A stretch of DNA of 64,000 bases from an uncultured Muribaculaceae bacterium (GCA_947627615.1 CANQWS010000004.1:1-64000), one strand, 5' to 3'; numbered from the stretch's first letter, positions 9,636 to 18,474 are shown. The notes: a model not told the origin generated them from the letters alone. Translations and numbers: made by a program.

Positions 9636-10736
9636 TCAGGCCTGGGCTGCGGGGAGGTGGACGTCAAGCTGCGGGAAGGGGAAGTTGATTCCGTTTTCGG
9701 GCAGTGTCTTGTAGATCTGTTCGTTTATCTTAAAATAGACGTCCCAGTAATCGGCGGATTTGACCCACGCGCGGACCGAGAGATTCACGCTTGAATCGGC
9801 GAGCTGTGACAGGACGACCTGAGGCGTGCGGTCAACGTTGACGGAGAGCAGCTGTTTGTGCAGGCTGTCGGAATCGTCGTCGGAGTTCTGAAGGATTGAC
9901 TTGTTCTTGTGGAAAATTCGCTTCCAGAAGCTGCGTTTCTCAACTTCGGGCACTTTTTCAGGCTTGGATTCGGGTGTCGCGTCGTCGGTCCGGGATTCAT
10001 CGGCCAGAGTGCCTTGCAGGATTCTCGGGTCGGCAAGGAGCAGCCCTATGAGCAGTTCGCGGGCTTTGTCGACATCATCGCCGTAGCTTATGCCCACTGT
10101 CCAGTCTATTCTCCGGAGTTCCTCGCGGCTCCAGTTGTTGATGGAGCCGGTGGAGAGGGGGCCGTTGGGAACGATAATGGATTTGTTGTCAGGAGTGCTG
10201 ATTATGGTAGAGAATATCTGAATCTCGCGCACCACGCCAGAATAGCCCTGCGCCTCAATGTAGTCACCTACCTTGTAGGGTTTGAGCAGCAGTATGAGCA
10301 CACCGCCCGCGAAATTCTGCAGGGTGCCGCTCAGAGCCATACCTATGGCGACGCCGGCCGAGGCAAAAATGGCAATGAACGAGCTGGTGTTGATGCCGAG
10401 GATGCCTATTACGGTGACCACCAGAATGAAATAGAGCACCATGTTGACAAGCGAAAGCACGAATGTGGTCAGAGACTTGTCAATCTTGCGGTGATAGAGA
10501 ATATTGGCGGTCAGTTTATAGAGCTTGCGGATTAAGAATTTTCCGACATAGAACACCAGTATGGCCACGGCGAGGTGTATGGCGAAATCGACCATGGTGG
10601 AGGCAATGCGGTTCACGAGATCGTCGAATGACACTGCTTTCAGTGCGCTCCAGTCATTGCGTGCAGTCTGGGTGGCGGTTGTGTCGGCGGGTGCGGCAGC
10701 CGTTGTGCCGGGAATCTGTATATTTGAGAAAATCAT
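9636..10736 (-). CDS. MscS-family mechanosensitive channel with an extra charged insert
   Basis: A 366-residue small-conductance mechanosensitive channel protein. About three transmembrane segments lie in residues 45-170; the pore helix has the expected Gly/Ala packing (FASAGVAIGMALSGTLQNFAGG), followed by the beta domain (KVGDYIEAQGYSGVVREI). The cytoplasmic alpha/beta domain is interrupted after DPRILQGTL by about 65 residues rich in Asp, Glu, Lys and Pro (containing KRSFWKRIFHKNK), before the fold resumes at VNVDRTPQVVLSQL. That insert is not part of canonical MscS. The start lies 1 base after the stop of the C11 protease gene, so the two are probably one operon. The channel protects against hypo-osmotic shock by releasing small solutes. 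Confidence 0.88.
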   Translation of the reverse strand: MIFSNIQIPGTTAAAPADTTATQTARNDWSALKAVSFDDLVNRIASTMVDFAIHLAVAILVFYVGKFLIRKLYKLTANILYHRKIDKSLTTFVLSLVNMVLYFILVVTVIGILGINTSSFIAIFASAGVAIGMALSGTLQNFAGGVLILLLKPYKVGDYIEAQGYSGVVREIQIFSTIISTPDNKSIIVPNGPLSTGSINNWSREELRRIDWTVGISYGDDVDKARELLIGLLLADPRILQGTLADESRTDDATPESKPEKVPEVEKRSFWKRIFHKNKSILQNSDDDSDSLHKQLLSVNVDRTPQVVLSQLADSSVNLSVRAWVKSADYWDVYFKINEQIYKTLPENGINFPFPQLDVHLPAAQA

Positions 10737-10737
10737 G

Positions 10738-11862
10738 TTACTTCAACACGTCGTTATACCATTTGGTTTCATCATAGCCCAGCATCTCAGGGGTGTATTC
10801 GTCAGAGAGTATGTGGCAGCCGAGGCCTTTGAAGCGAGATGCGTCGAGGGCGAAAACTTTAGGCGTGGTGTGGAAATCCGTCACCACGCTGTTGAAGGCC
10901 CGTTGCCATGCTTCAAGCGCTGAAGTGCCGGCGAGAAGGTCGGTATAGTAATCCCACATGTCAAAAATTCCTGTGGGTATTATGGATTTACGGAAGTAGG
11001 GGACGGGGCGGTATCCGTCACGGGGTGTGGCGGAGCGGAGCGCGTTGCGGGTCGCGGCGGCGAGGTTGTCAAGCTGTCCGGTGCGTATCAGCGAAATCGC
11101 ACACCCCGGATCGCCGGATATGTAGGATTCGTAGGTGGATTTGATGGCTGAAGGCAGGTCAAGACTCTCGGCAAAAAAATATTGCAGGTTCCTGTGATAG
11201 GGCATGCCGTCGACAGGCAGCTCTGTAGGCGATGCTACGATGAAATCCGTCAGACCGCGAAGTTCGTAGGCCACTTCAACGGTGGCCATGTGACAGCAGT
11301 CGAAATAGATGAAATCAAATCTGCTGCCTTCAAGAGCCTTGGCCAGTGAGGTGATTTTCATCTTTTTGGCAGGTTTCCCATCGGCTCCGAACGAAAGCGG
11401 CTTTGCGTTGCGTTCATCGATGGATCCGTTGTCGGAGAGCCATCCCGTCCCGTGGCTCCACAGTATAAGTCCGTAATTGTCAGCGGGAGCTGCTGTCTTT
11501 ACGTCGGAAATCACCGCCTTCATTTGGCTTATGGTCACGGACGATGTGGACTTGTCATAGGTGCGCAGGCTGACTTCCTTTCCGTCAGGCGTTATTTCAA
11601 ACAGCCGTGGCTCGGCGTCAGGCAGATGGCAGTAGACTATCAGGCGGCCGCCCTTGATGTCGGCAGCCGCGCTCTTCATTTCGAGAATGTCGGCCGAGGC
11701 GTTGTATGACAGATTGTTGTTGGCGGCCATGTAGACAATGACCGACCTTGTCGTTTTCTCCTGCGGCTCTCCGGGCTGCGGTTCGGAATCGGAACCGCAT
11801 GCGGTGACGGAGAGAGACAGGATGGCCGCGAGTATTGTCGATAAAAATAAATTCAGTTTCAT
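10738..11862 (-). CDS. Clostripain-family (C11) cysteine protease, lipoprotein
   Basis: A 374-residue protein when started at 11862. That start gives a clean lipoprotein signal: MKLNLFLSTILAAILSLSVTAC, with acylated Cys at 22. An upstream in-frame extension of 52 codons exists but lacks signal-peptide character. The C11 catalytic dyad is visible as H137 in LWSHGTGW and C190 in FDCCHM, where the usual motif is FDACxM. Family members cleave after Arg or Lys and are often autoactivated; in gut Bacteroidales they are surface or periplasmic proteases. The substrate is unknown. It is followed at a 1-base distance by the mscS-like gene and lies divergent from the ROK kinase gene. Confidence 0.86.
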   Translation of the reverse strand: MKLNLFLSTILAAILSLSVTACGSDSEPQPGEPQEKTTRSVIVYMAANNNLSYNASADILEMKSAAADIKGGRLIVYCHLPDAEPRLFEITPDGKEVSLRTYDKSTSSVTISQMKAVISDVKTAAPADNYGLILWSHGTGWLSDNGSIDERNAKPLSFGADGKPAKKMKITSLAKALEGSRFDFIYFDCCHMATVEVAYELRGLTDFIVASPTELPVDGMPYHRNLQYFFAESLDLPSAIKSTYESYISGDPGCAISLIRTGQLDNLAAATRNALRSATPRDGYRPVPYFRKSIIPTGIFDMWDYYTDLLAGTSALEAWQRAFNSVVTDFHTTPKVFALDASRFKGLGCHILSDEYTPEMLGYDETKWYNDVLK

Positions 11863-11867
11863 AGATG

Positions 11868-11875
11868 CAAAATTA
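11868..11875 (-). promoter_or_regulatory. Candidate -7 box overlapping the C11 protease start region
   Basis: The minus strand reads TAATTTTG at 11875-11868, a TAnnTTTG match ending only 6 bases before the chosen ATG at 11862. If it is used, transcription would start at or next to the start codon, giving a leaderless message; otherwise it is a chance match. Confidence 0.35.
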
Positions 11876-11970
11876 CTCATTTTTCGTGATTTATACAAGC
11901 GGAGGCAGCCAGCCGTGACAGTCCGGTCGTAAAAAAACAAAAAAAATGCGGTCAGGAAGAATAATTTGCT

Positions 11971-11978
11971 TAACTTTG
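11971..11978 (+). promoter_or_regulatory. Probable -7 box for the ROK kinase gene
   Basis: TAACTTTG fits TAnnTTTG and is placed 27 bases before the ATG at 12006, giving a short leader of about 20 bases. No good -33 TTTG is present at 19-20 bases upstream. Confidence 0.55.
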
Positions 11979-12005
11979 TGAAAATTACTAATAAACCTAT
12001 TACCA

Positions 12006-13034
12006 ATGATAAATTCAAAACCTTACGTTATCGGTATCGACATGGGTGGTACCAACACGGTGTTCGGCATAGTTGATGCCCGCGGAGTAGTGCTTGCAAG
12101 CAATTCAATAAAAACCCGCAAGCACAGTAACATAGATGATTATGTCGCAGAACTCTGCGAAGAAATCAACCGTCTGATTGTCAGCATTGACGCTCAGGAC
12201 AAGATTTACGGTATCGGAATCGGCGCACCTAACGCCAACTATTTCACCGGAATGATAGAGGACGGCGTGAACCTTCCCTGGCCCACTCCCATACCCTTTG
12301 CCAAGATGATGGCCGACAAGATGGGTGTTCCCGTGGCTATCACCAACGATGCTAACGCGGCTGCCATCGGCGAGATGACCTACGGCGCCGCCCGAGGACT
12401 TAAGGATTTCATAATGATCACGCTCGGCACCGGCGTGGGCAGCGGAATCGTTGTCAACGGTCAGCTTGTTTACGGTCACGACGGCTTTGCCGGAGAGCTC
12501 GGCCATGTTATAGTCAAGCGCAACAACGGACGTCTCTGCGGCTGCGGCCGTACGGGCTGTCTCGAGACCTATTGCTCGGCAACAGGTGTGGCACGCACCG
12601 CCCGCGAATATCTTGAAATGACCGACACGCCTTCGCTGCTCCGGAATCTGCCGGTGGACGAGATCACCTCAAAAGATGTGTATGACGCAGCCATGGCAGG
12701 TGACAAACTGGCCAAGGATGTGTTTGAATACACCGGAACCATACTCGGCGAGGCTCTGGCTGACTTCACCGTGTTCACGGCTCCCGAAGCGTTCATTCTG
12801 TTCGGCGGTCTGGCCAAGTCAGGCGAACTGCTGCTGAAGCCCGTCCGCGAGGCCATGGAGAAAAACATGCTCTCCATCTGGAAGGGTAAAGTCAAAATCA
12901 TCCCGAGCGAACTCAAAGAGGCCGATGCCGCCGTGCTCGGCGCAAGCGCCCTGGGATGGGAAGCCAAACCGATGGCAGCTCCCGAAGTGATTGCTGTGAC
13001 CGTAGCCGCAGCTCCCGAGGCTCCCAAAGCATAA
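12006..13034 (+). CDS. ROK-family sugar kinase (probable glucokinase)
   Basis: A 342-residue cytoplasmic kinase of the ROK (repressor, ORF, kinase) family without a DNA-binding N-terminus, so an enzyme and not a repressor. The phosphate motif GIDMGGTNTVFG lies at 10-21. The sugar-binding region includes NDANAAAIGE and the catalytic Asp in that motif. GTGVGSGIVVNG follows, then the zinc-binding cluster with CGCGRTGCLE and HGHxGE-like residues (GFAGELGHVIV). The likely reaction is ATP-dependent phosphorylation of glucose or a related hexose. The C-terminal about 20 residues are Ala/Pro-rich and dispensable-looking. It is monocistronic: a strong terminator follows and gltX has its own promoter. 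Confidence 0.88.
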   Translation: MINSKPYVIGIDMGGTNTVFGIVDARGVVLASNSIKTRKHSNIDDYVAELCEEINRLIVSIDAQDKIYGIGIGAPNANYFTGMIEDGVNLPWPTPIPFAKMMADKMGVPVAITNDANAAAIGEMTYGAARGLKDFIMITLGTGVGSGIVVNGQLVYGHDGFAGELGHVIVKRNNGRLCGCGRTGCLETYCSATGVARTAREYLEMTDTPSLLRNLPVDEITSKDVYDAAMAGDKLAKDVFEYTGTILGEALADFTVFTAPEAFILFGGLAKSGELLLKPVREAMEKNMLSIWKGKVKIIPSELKEADAAVLGASALGWEAKPMAAPEVIAVTVAAAPEAPKA

Positions 13035-13130
13035 ATAACAGACTGAAATCCGTAATGCTTTGCCACAGAACCGCATGCCGGAATCCTGAAAGTTCAGGCC
13101 GGCTACGGAAACGGAGCAAAGAACATCGTA

Positions 13131-13159
13131 AAAGCGTCGCCCGGAGCGACGCTTTTTTT
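13131..13159 (+). terminator. Rho-independent terminator after the ROK kinase
   Basis: Perfect 10-bp inverted repeat AAAGCGTCGC / GCGACGCTTT with a 5-base loop, followed by a T run. It lies about 100 bases after the ROK stop. The T run also supplies the -33 TTTG of the gltX promoter. Confidence 0.9.
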
Positions 13160-13188
13160 GCACATAACGGGCAAAATGCGTAATTTTG
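13157..13188 (+). promoter_or_regulatory. gltX: gltX promoter (TTTG-N20-TAATTTTG)
   Basis: TTTG at 13157-13160, a 20-base spacer and TAATTTTG at 13181-13188 match the Bacteroidetes primary sigma-factor consensus at both boxes. The start codon at 13204 lies 15 bases further, so the leader is very short. In-frame ATGs at 13216 and 13222 would give a more usual leader and remain possible starts. Confidence 0.8.
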
Positions 13189-13203
13189 TGCCACTGAAAC
13201 AAA

Positions 13204-14757
13204 ATGTCTTACAATATGACCATGCAAAGAAAAGTAAGGGTGAGATTCGCCCCGTCGCCCACCGGCCCGTTACATATCGGTGGCGTGCGTACAGCTCTCT
13301 ATAACTATCTTTTTGCCCGTCAGAACGGCGGCGACATGATACTGCGTATCGAGGATACCGATTCCAACCGTTTTGTGCCCGGAGCCGAGGACTACATCAA
13401 TGAATCGCTCCGCTGGCTCGGAATAGGCATAGACGAGGGTGTGCGTGAAGGCGGCGCCTACGGACCTTACCGCCAGAGCGAACGCCGCGACATCTATCGC
13501 GAGCACGTAAGCAAACTTCTTGATGCCGGGAAAGCCTACATAGCTTTCGATACGCCCGAAGAACTCGACGAGGCCCGTAAGTCACATCCCAATTTCCAGT
13601 ATGACGCCTCTACTCGCGGCAGCATGCGCAACTCGCTGTCAATGCCGGCCGATGAGGTGAAACGTCTGATGGACGAGGGCCACAAATACGTGGTGCGCTT
13701 CAAGATTGAGCCCGGCCGTGACGTGGAGGTCAATGACCTGATTAGAGGCAAGGTGACCATCAACTCATCGATTCTTGACGACAAGGTCCTCTACAAGAGC
13801 GCCGATGACCTGCCCACATACCATCTTGCCAATATCGTCGATGACCACCTGATGGAGGTGAGCCATGTGATTCGCGGCGAGGAATGGCTGCCTTCGGCTC
13901 CGCTCCACGTGCTTCTCTACGAAGCGTTCGGCTGGACAGAGACCATGCCCGCATTCGTTCATCTGCCCCTGTTGCTGAAACCTGACGGAAAGGGAAAACT
14001 CTCGAAACGTGACGGCGACCGCCTCGGATTCCCGGTGTTCCCTCTCGAATGGCACGATCCCAAGAGCGGAGAAATCTCATCGGGCTACCGCGAGCGCGGC
14101 TATCTCCCCGAGGCCGTGGTCAATTTCCTTGCTTTGCTCGGATGGAACCCGGGTGATGACACCGAAATAATGTCAATGGACGAGCTTATAGCGAAATTCT
14201 CGCTCGACCATTGTTCGCGTGCCGGTGCCCGTTTTGATTTCGAGAAAGGCAAGTGGTTCAACCATAAATATCTCCAGATGCTTCCCGCCGAACAGCTCGC
14301 GCAGATGTTCAAGCCGGTAATGGAAGCGCATGGCGCTGCCCCCAGCGCGTTCGAGGACGACTATATCACCCGGGCCGTTGCCATGGTCAAGGACCGCATC
14401 AGCTTTGTGAGCGACCTCTGGGCGCAGGCCGGTTTCTTCTTCGTGGAGCCGGAGAGCTATGACCCCAAGGCTGTCAAGAAACGCTGGAGCGCCGAAATGC
14501 CACGAATCATGGGCGAGCTGATCGAGGTCCTGAAGGGTCTGCCAGATTTCTCGGCTGCGACAGCAGAGCCTATAGTCCTGGGCTGGATTGCCGACAAGGG
14601 CTATCATCTCGGAAATGTGATGAATGCGTTCCGCCTTACGGTTGTAGGCGAGTGCAAAGGCCCCCACATGTTCGACATTACCGAACTTATGGGCCTTGAT
14701 GAGACAGTGCGCCGCATCCGTCTCGGCATAGACCGCATCCCCGCCCCCGAAGCCTAA
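13204..14757 (+). CDS. gltX: Glutamyl-tRNA synthetase
   Basis: A 517-residue class I aminoacyl-tRNA synthetase that charges tRNA-Glu, using glutamate and ATP. The HIGH signature is [11 protein letters not shown] near residue 17-27 and the KMSKS loop is KLSKRDGDR near 262. Between them lie the expected connective region and the [13 protein letters not shown] motif. The C-terminal half (about 330-517) forms the helical anticodon-binding domain. Length is normal for Bacteroidetes GltX. The ORF offers three ATGs close together (13204, 13216, 13222); the third still keeps the conserved start [13 protein letters not shown]. It has its own promoter and terminator, so it is probably a single-gene unit. 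Confidence 0.97.
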   Translation: MSYNMTMQRKVRVRFAPSPTGPLHIGGVRTALYNYLFARQNGGDMILRIEDTDSNRFVPGAEDYINESLRWLGIGIDEGVREGGAYGPYRQSERRDIYREHVSKLLDAGKAYIAFDTPEELDEARKSHPNFQYDASTRGSMRNSLSMPADEVKRLMDEGHKYVVRFKIEPGRDVEVNDLIRGKVTINSSILDDKVLYKSADDLPTYHLANIVDDHLMEVSHVIRGEEWLPSAPLHVLLYEAFGWTETMPAFVHLPLLLKPDGKGKLSKRDGDRLGFPVFPLEWHDPKSGEISSGYRERGYLPEAVVNFLALLGWNPGDDTEIMSMDELIAKFSLDHCSRAGARFDFEKGKWFNHKYLQMLPAEQLAQMFKPVMEAHGAAPSAFEDDYITRAVAMVKDRISFVSDLWAQAGFFFVEPESYDPKAVKKRWSAEMPRIMGELIEVLKGLPDFSAATAEPIVLGWIADKGYHLGNVMNAFRLTVVGECKGPHMFDITELMGLDETVRRIRLGIDRIPAPEA

Positions 14758-14782
14758 CTTCCGCCGCAGATTATATTATAGA

Positions 14783-14821
14783 GAGGCCGTTTCGTGATTA
14801 GCGTCGCGAATCGGCCTTTTT
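14783..14821 (+). terminator. Terminator after gltX
   Basis: Arms AGGCCG and CGGCCT enclose a second pairing TTCG/CGAA, and the 3' arm runs into TTTTT. It lies 26 bases after the gltX stop. Confidence 0.85.
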
Positions 14822-14911
14822 GGTGCTCGTTTTATATGTACTGGAACGGGCTTTTTACGGGCAAAGGGGCGAAATGAGTAATAGGCTGAAATTCAATGGA
14901 TTTTCGGGAAC

Positions 14912-14951
14912 GTTTGGAAATTTGGCGCAATTCTGTTTGGAAATTTGGCGC
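14912..14951. repeat. 17-bp direct repeat in intergenic DNA
   Basis: GTTTGGAAATTTGGCGC occurs at 14912-14928 and again at 14935-14951, a 23-bp period, in the gap between gltX and the convergent flippase-like gene. The two copies are identical. No gene covers it. It could be a protein-binding pair or a replication-slippage product. Confidence 0.8.
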
Positions 14952-14980
14952 GATTTTCCTGACGGCGGGCGGCGGGCAGA

Positions 14981-15991
14981 TTATTTTTTGCGGAACCAGT
15001 ACGGGAGACGGATGACGCCGATGACAAGGTAGACGTAGTAGGTCAGCAGGCGCCACAGGATTGCGATTACAAGAACCATCGAGGCATCGGCTATGAGGTC
15101 GCCGTAGTATTTGGTGAAGAGCCATTCGCTGAGTCCGCTGCCTCCCGGCGTAGGGCTGATGGTGAGCAGGGTCCATACTATGAACTGACGGGCGAAGACA
15201 ATGCCTTGAGGTGCCAGAGCCGAGAATCCCCAGAACAAAGCGTTGACCACGAGATAGCGGCTTATCCAGGTCAAAGCCGTGGCCGACATCGCCTCAATCC
15301 ACCATGTGAGTGAACGGCTGCGCAGATCTGCTCCCGCACTGACCATGGTGTCGCCCATCTCTATGACCTGACGCTGCCATCTCCTGAGAAGGCGTATGGT
15401 AAATAGCCGGCGAAGTCCGTGGGCTATCTTATGGGGAAAAACGAAAGCTCCGAGAAACAGAAACAGGGTGACGGCGCAGACGCCACCATAGACTATCCAG
15501 AAAGCGAGTCGGACGCCTGTGGAGAAGGCCCCCGGATCGAATCCGAATATGTCGCCTCCCGGAAACAGGATGAATATCAGTGGGCAGGCAACGACAAGAA
15601 ACAGTTCGTCGAGCATCAGCACAATCATGGTGATGATGGTTGCGCGTCCCAGAGGAATGCCCTGACGGTTGAGGAAAATCATGCTGAGCGTGGAGCCTCC
15701 GGCCGTAGTCGGGGTTATTGCCGATGTGAATTCGCACTGCATGGTGACCTTGAGTGTTTTGCGCCATGACAGGGCGCGGTCACTCAATGAGCGGAAGCGC
15801 CACATCATGCCCCATTCACGTCCGGCCACGCAGACAATGGCTAAGGCTATGGCCGCAAAAGTCCTTGCGTCCCAGGGTATGGCCATCCATTGCTCGAGGC
15901 TGAACTCACGGCAAAACAGCCAGATAACCACCGCCGCGCCTATGGCAACCGGCAGCAGTGTCTTCAACAGCATGTTTCCGGTCCCGTTCAT
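14981..15991 (-). CDS. Flippase-like membrane protein (LPG_synthase_TM / UPF0104 family)
   Basis: A 336-residue polytopic inner-membrane protein when started at 15991. The longer frame to 16054 would overlap the upstream gene by about 60 bases and adds a Pro-rich non-hydrophobic leader, so the later ATG, 5 bases after that gene's stop, is preferred. About eight hydrophobic segments are seen. The region SPTPGGSGLSEWLF near the end and ITPTTAGGSTLSMIF earlier are the conserved motifs of the family, which includes the membrane part of lysyl-phosphatidylglycerol synthase and glycan-lipid transport proteins. There is no synthase domain, so it is not an MprF. It probably works on an envelope lipid, in line with its L,D-transpeptidase neighbour. 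Confidence 0.8.
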   Translation of the reverse strand: MNGTGNMLLKTLLPVAIGAAVVIWLFCREFSLEQWMAIPWDARTFAAIALAIVCVAGREWGMMWRFRSLSDRALSWRKTLKVTMQCEFTSAITPTTAGGSTLSMIFLNRQGIPLGRATIITMIVLMLDELFLVVACPLIFILFPGGDIFGFDPGAFSTGVRLAFWIVYGGVCAVTLFLFLGAFVFPHKIAHGLRRLFTIRLLRRWQRQVIEMGDTMVSAGADLRSRSLTWWIEAMSATALTWISRYLVVNALFWGFSALAPQGIVFARQFIVWTLLTISPTPGGSGLSEWLFTKYYGDLIADASMVLVIAILWRLLTYYVYLVIGVIRLPYWFRKK

Positions 15992-15995
15992 CGGT

Positions 15996-16997
15996 TTAAT
16001 CGAAGAAATCGGGGTCGGTGGAAGTAGTGTCGGGTTCCGGATGCTTTTCTTCATGTACGGCGGCGGAGTCCGGAACTATCTCCGTCTCAGCTTCCGCGGC
16101 TTTAAGGCGCGCTATGCTGTCGGCCTTGGCTTTGGCTTCCTCTTCGGCTTTCTTTTCACGTTCCTTTTCTTCTTTGAAAAGGTCGCGGATGCCGCTTCCG
16201 AGGTCGAGCTGCACAACCTCCACCTCTTCCTCGCGGTTCACTTTCTGGTCACGGTCCGAGGGGTTTACAATGACAGGCATGCCGGCTCTCACGTATTTGA
16301 CCAGATCAAGGATGTTTTCATTCTTAAGACGGATACATCCGTGGCTCGCACGATGTCCGGGCGACCACGGGGCGGAAGTGCCGTGGATGCCTATCTGCGA
16401 TGATACCGGAGTCTTGAGCCGGATGAAACGCGGGCCGAACTGGCCTTTGACAGGAGATGTGCGTCCGTCATCGTCGGTGTATAGCCAATCGGTTGAGTCA
16501 TAAATGCCCTGTGCGGTGAAGAATCCTTCGGGGGTACGGTTGTCACGGCGTTTGTGTTTTGTTCCGTATTTGCGGGAGCATGCCATGAGATAGGATTTCT
16601 GCTGACGGCCGTATTTATCATACAGAATCAGGTGCATGGTCTGCTTGTCGACAATCACGAAATAGTCATGGCGGTTACGGAGCAGACGGCGACCGTAGTC
16701 AAGATTCTGTTTGAGTATCGACGGAATGATTCCTTCCTGATATTCGTTCCAGTGGTCGGAATTCTCCATGAATTCCACGGCGGCCTCGGCCGAGGCCAGA
16801 GAATCGAGTCTGGGACTCTCTACAACCGGTTCAGGCGTAACTTTTTCTTCCGGCTCCGGCAGAGCGGTAGCGGTGTCCACGGCCATGGTCACAGTGTCGG
16901 GCGAGAATGTATTCGTGTCATTCCCTCCATTGCCGCTTCCGGAGCAAGACATAACGGCGAGCAGGGAAGAAATGATGAGCAGGTGTGTGTATCGCAT
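15996..16997 (-). CDS. L,D-transpeptidase (YkuD domain), lipoprotein
   Basis: A 333-residue lipoprotein: residues 1-17 are a type II signal and C18 is the acylation site (LLAVMSC). The YkuD catalytic region is complete, with H205-G206 in IGIHGT and the nucleophile C221 in SHGCIRL. Family enzymes form 3-3 peptidoglycan crosslinks or attach proteins to tetrapeptide stems. The linker at about 45-65 is Pro/Glu-rich. The tail after about residue 270 is a highly charged Glu/Lys/Ala stretch, likely a helix, not part of the catalytic domain. It is followed 5 bases later by the flippase-like gene, so the pair may be an envelope operon. Whether it makes crosslinks in a Bacteroidales cell wall is not certain. 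Confidence 0.9.
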   Translation of the reverse strand: MRYTHLLIISSLLAVMSCSGSGNGGNDTNTFSPDTVTMAVDTATALPEPEEKVTPEPVVESPRLDSLASAEAAVEFMENSDHWNEYQEGIIPSILKQNLDYGRRLLRNRHDYFVIVDKQTMHLILYDKYGRQQKSYLMACSRKYGTKHKRRDNRTPEGFFTAQGIYDSTDWLYTDDDGRTSPVKGQFGPRFIRLKTPVSSQIGIHGTSAPWSPGHRASHGCIRLKNENILDLVKYVRAGMPVIVNPSDRDQKVNREEEVEVVQLDLGSGIRDLFKEEKEREKKAEEEAKAKADSIARLKAAEAETEIVPDSAAVHEEKHPEPDTTSTDPDFFD

Positions 16998-17046
16998 TAA
17001 TGTTGGAGTCTGTTTAGTGATTAGGTGCGTTTCCTTTAAAGAAATG

Positions 17047-17054
17047 CAAAGTTA
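17047..17054 (-). promoter_or_regulatory. Probable -7 box for the L,D-transpeptidase gene
   Basis: The minus strand reads TAACTTTG, 50 bases before the start codon at 16997. No exact -33 TTTG is seen at the right spacing (a CGAAA-type site is there instead). Confidence 0.5.
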
Positions 17055-17114
17055 GTGATTTTTAATGATATAACGAAATGAAAAGGCAAAAGTCCGCAGG
17101 GAGTTTTGTTGGCG

Positions 17115-17167
17115 TATTCAATATTGTGAATCGTATTGAATAAAAAAGCTGCTATTTTATTCAATAC
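17115..17167. promoter_or_regulatory. Three copies of a TATTCAATA operator-like site
   Basis: TATTCAATA at 17115-17123, its reverse complement TATTGAATA at 17134-17142, and TATTCAATA again at 17158-17166 sit just upstream of the ATPase gene. Their centres are 19 and 24 bases apart, near two helical turns. They lie upstream of the candidate -7 box at 17193, a suitable place for a dimeric regulator of the ATPase gene or of the divergent L,D-transpeptidase gene. The binding protein is unknown. Confidence 0.55.
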
Positions 17168-17192
17168 AGTGTTTAAATTGAGCAAAATTCCC

Positions 17193-17200
17193 TATATTTG
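17193..17200 (+). promoter_or_regulatory. Probable -7 box for the AAA ATPase gene
   Basis: TATATTTG matches TAnnTTTG and lies 17 bases before the ATG at 17218. The upstream box is unclear. Confidence 0.55.
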
Positions 17201-17217
17201 CAAAAAAACAGACAGCA

Positions 17218-18456
17218 ATGAAAACCACGATATTCAATCAGCGGGCGGAACGTGACGAACTGATGTCGCGTCCATATCAGCAACGGCACACCAAGTATGA
17301 TACTGAGGAACTGTTACGGAATCCGCTTATCAAACTTATAACCGGGCCTCGGCGCGTAGGTAAATCGGTTTTTGCTCTGCTTATGCTGCAGGGCAAGAAT
17401 TTCGCATATCTTAATTTTGACGACGGCCAGTTGCTTGAAAAATGGGATGAAGATATGGTGATGTCGGCACTTGACGATGTCTATCCCGATTATGATTTCA
17501 TGCTGCTTGATGAGGTCCAGAATCTTCCCGAATGGGATTTGTGGGTTAGCAAACTCTACCGTCGGGGAAAGAATCTGATAATCACGGGTAGCAATGCAAA
17601 GATGTTGAGCAGCGAGATGGCGACAGTACTGACCGGGCGTTATCTCCAGATTGAGATGTTGCCATTCAGTCTTGACGAAACGATGAGATGGAAAAACATC
17701 AGTCCGGGACGGGAGGAACAGGAGGCACAGGCAATAGTGCTTGCCGACGATTATATGCGCAACGGCGGCTATCCTGAAACGATACCGGCCCGCAGTATCA
17801 CCAAGAACTATCTATCGACATTGTTTGATTCAATATTGCTGAAGGATGTCGCCCAACGCCACAAGGTAAGGAACACAACCGACCTTTATAACCTCGCCAC
17901 GTATCTGTTGTCAAATTTCTGCAATCCGGTTTCGGCCAACGAACTTGCCGGAGAATTGGGATTGTCAAGCGTGGCGACGACAAAGAAATTCTGCGACTAT
18001 CTCAACGAACCCTACCTATTTTTCTATTTGCCGCGTTTCAACAACAAGCTGAAACTGATGAGCAAAGCCCCGAAAAAGGTATATGTCGTTGACAACGGAT
18101 TTGTGCAAAGCACGGCTTTCAACTTAAGCGAAAACCTTGGCAGACTGTTGGAGAACCAAGTGTTTGTAGAATTACTGCGCCGTGGCTATACTCCCTGTCA
18201 AACTCTGTTCTATTACCGCACGCGCAACGATAAGGAGATAGACTTCGTAAGCCGCAAGGGCACAAAGGTCGAGCAACTGATCCAAGTCTGCTACGACATG
18301 ACCTCAGAGAAGACCCGCAAACGCGAACTCGACGCCCTCGTCGAAGCCGCCGAAGAACTCCACTGCGACAACCTCCTTGTCATCACTGATGGCCAAAAGG
18401 AAGAAATAGAGTGGAAAAAACGTAAAATAAAGATTGTGAATGTAAAGGATTTTTAG
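17218..18456 (+). CDS. AAA_14 / DUF4143 family ATPase
   Basis: A 412-residue protein with an N-terminal AAA-type ATPase: Walker A GPRRVGKS (about 43-50), Walker B FMLLDEVQN and sensor-like ITGSNAKML. The C-terminal half is the DUF4143 region, with a winged-helix-like stretch (SANELAGELGLSSVATTKKF) and a final part that resembles a PD-(D/E)XK fold: ENQVFVELLRRG, then YYRTRNDKEIDFV and LIQVCYD. This family is abundant in Bacteroidetes, often in many copies, and its function is not established; roles as mobile or defence-linked ATPases have been suggested. The gene stands alone between the L,D-transpeptidase promoter and the groEL terminator. Base use looks more AT-rich in its first two-thirds than in its neighbours, which hints at transfer. 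Confidence 0.88.
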   Translation: MKTTIFNQRAERDELMSRPYQQRHTKYDTEELLRNPLIKLITGPRRVGKSVFALLMLQGKNFAYLNFDDGQLLEKWDEDMVMSALDDVYPDYDFMLLDEVQNLPEWDLWVSKLYRRGKNLIITGSNAKMLSSEMATVLTGRYLQIEMLPFSLDETMRWKNISPGREEQEAQAIVLADDYMRNGGYPETIPARSITKNYLSTLFDSILLKDVAQRHKVRNTTDLYNLATYLLSNFCNPVSANELAGELGLSSVATTKKFCDYLNEPYLFFYLPRFNNKLKLMSKAPKKVYVVDNGFVQSTAFNLSENLGRLLENQVFVELLRRGYTPCQTLFYYRTRNDKEIDFVSRKGTKVEQLIQVCYDMTSEKTRKRELDALVEAAEELHCDNLLVITDGQKEEIEWKKRKIKIVNVKDF

Positions 18457-18474
18457 CCCAATAGCTTGTTTTGC

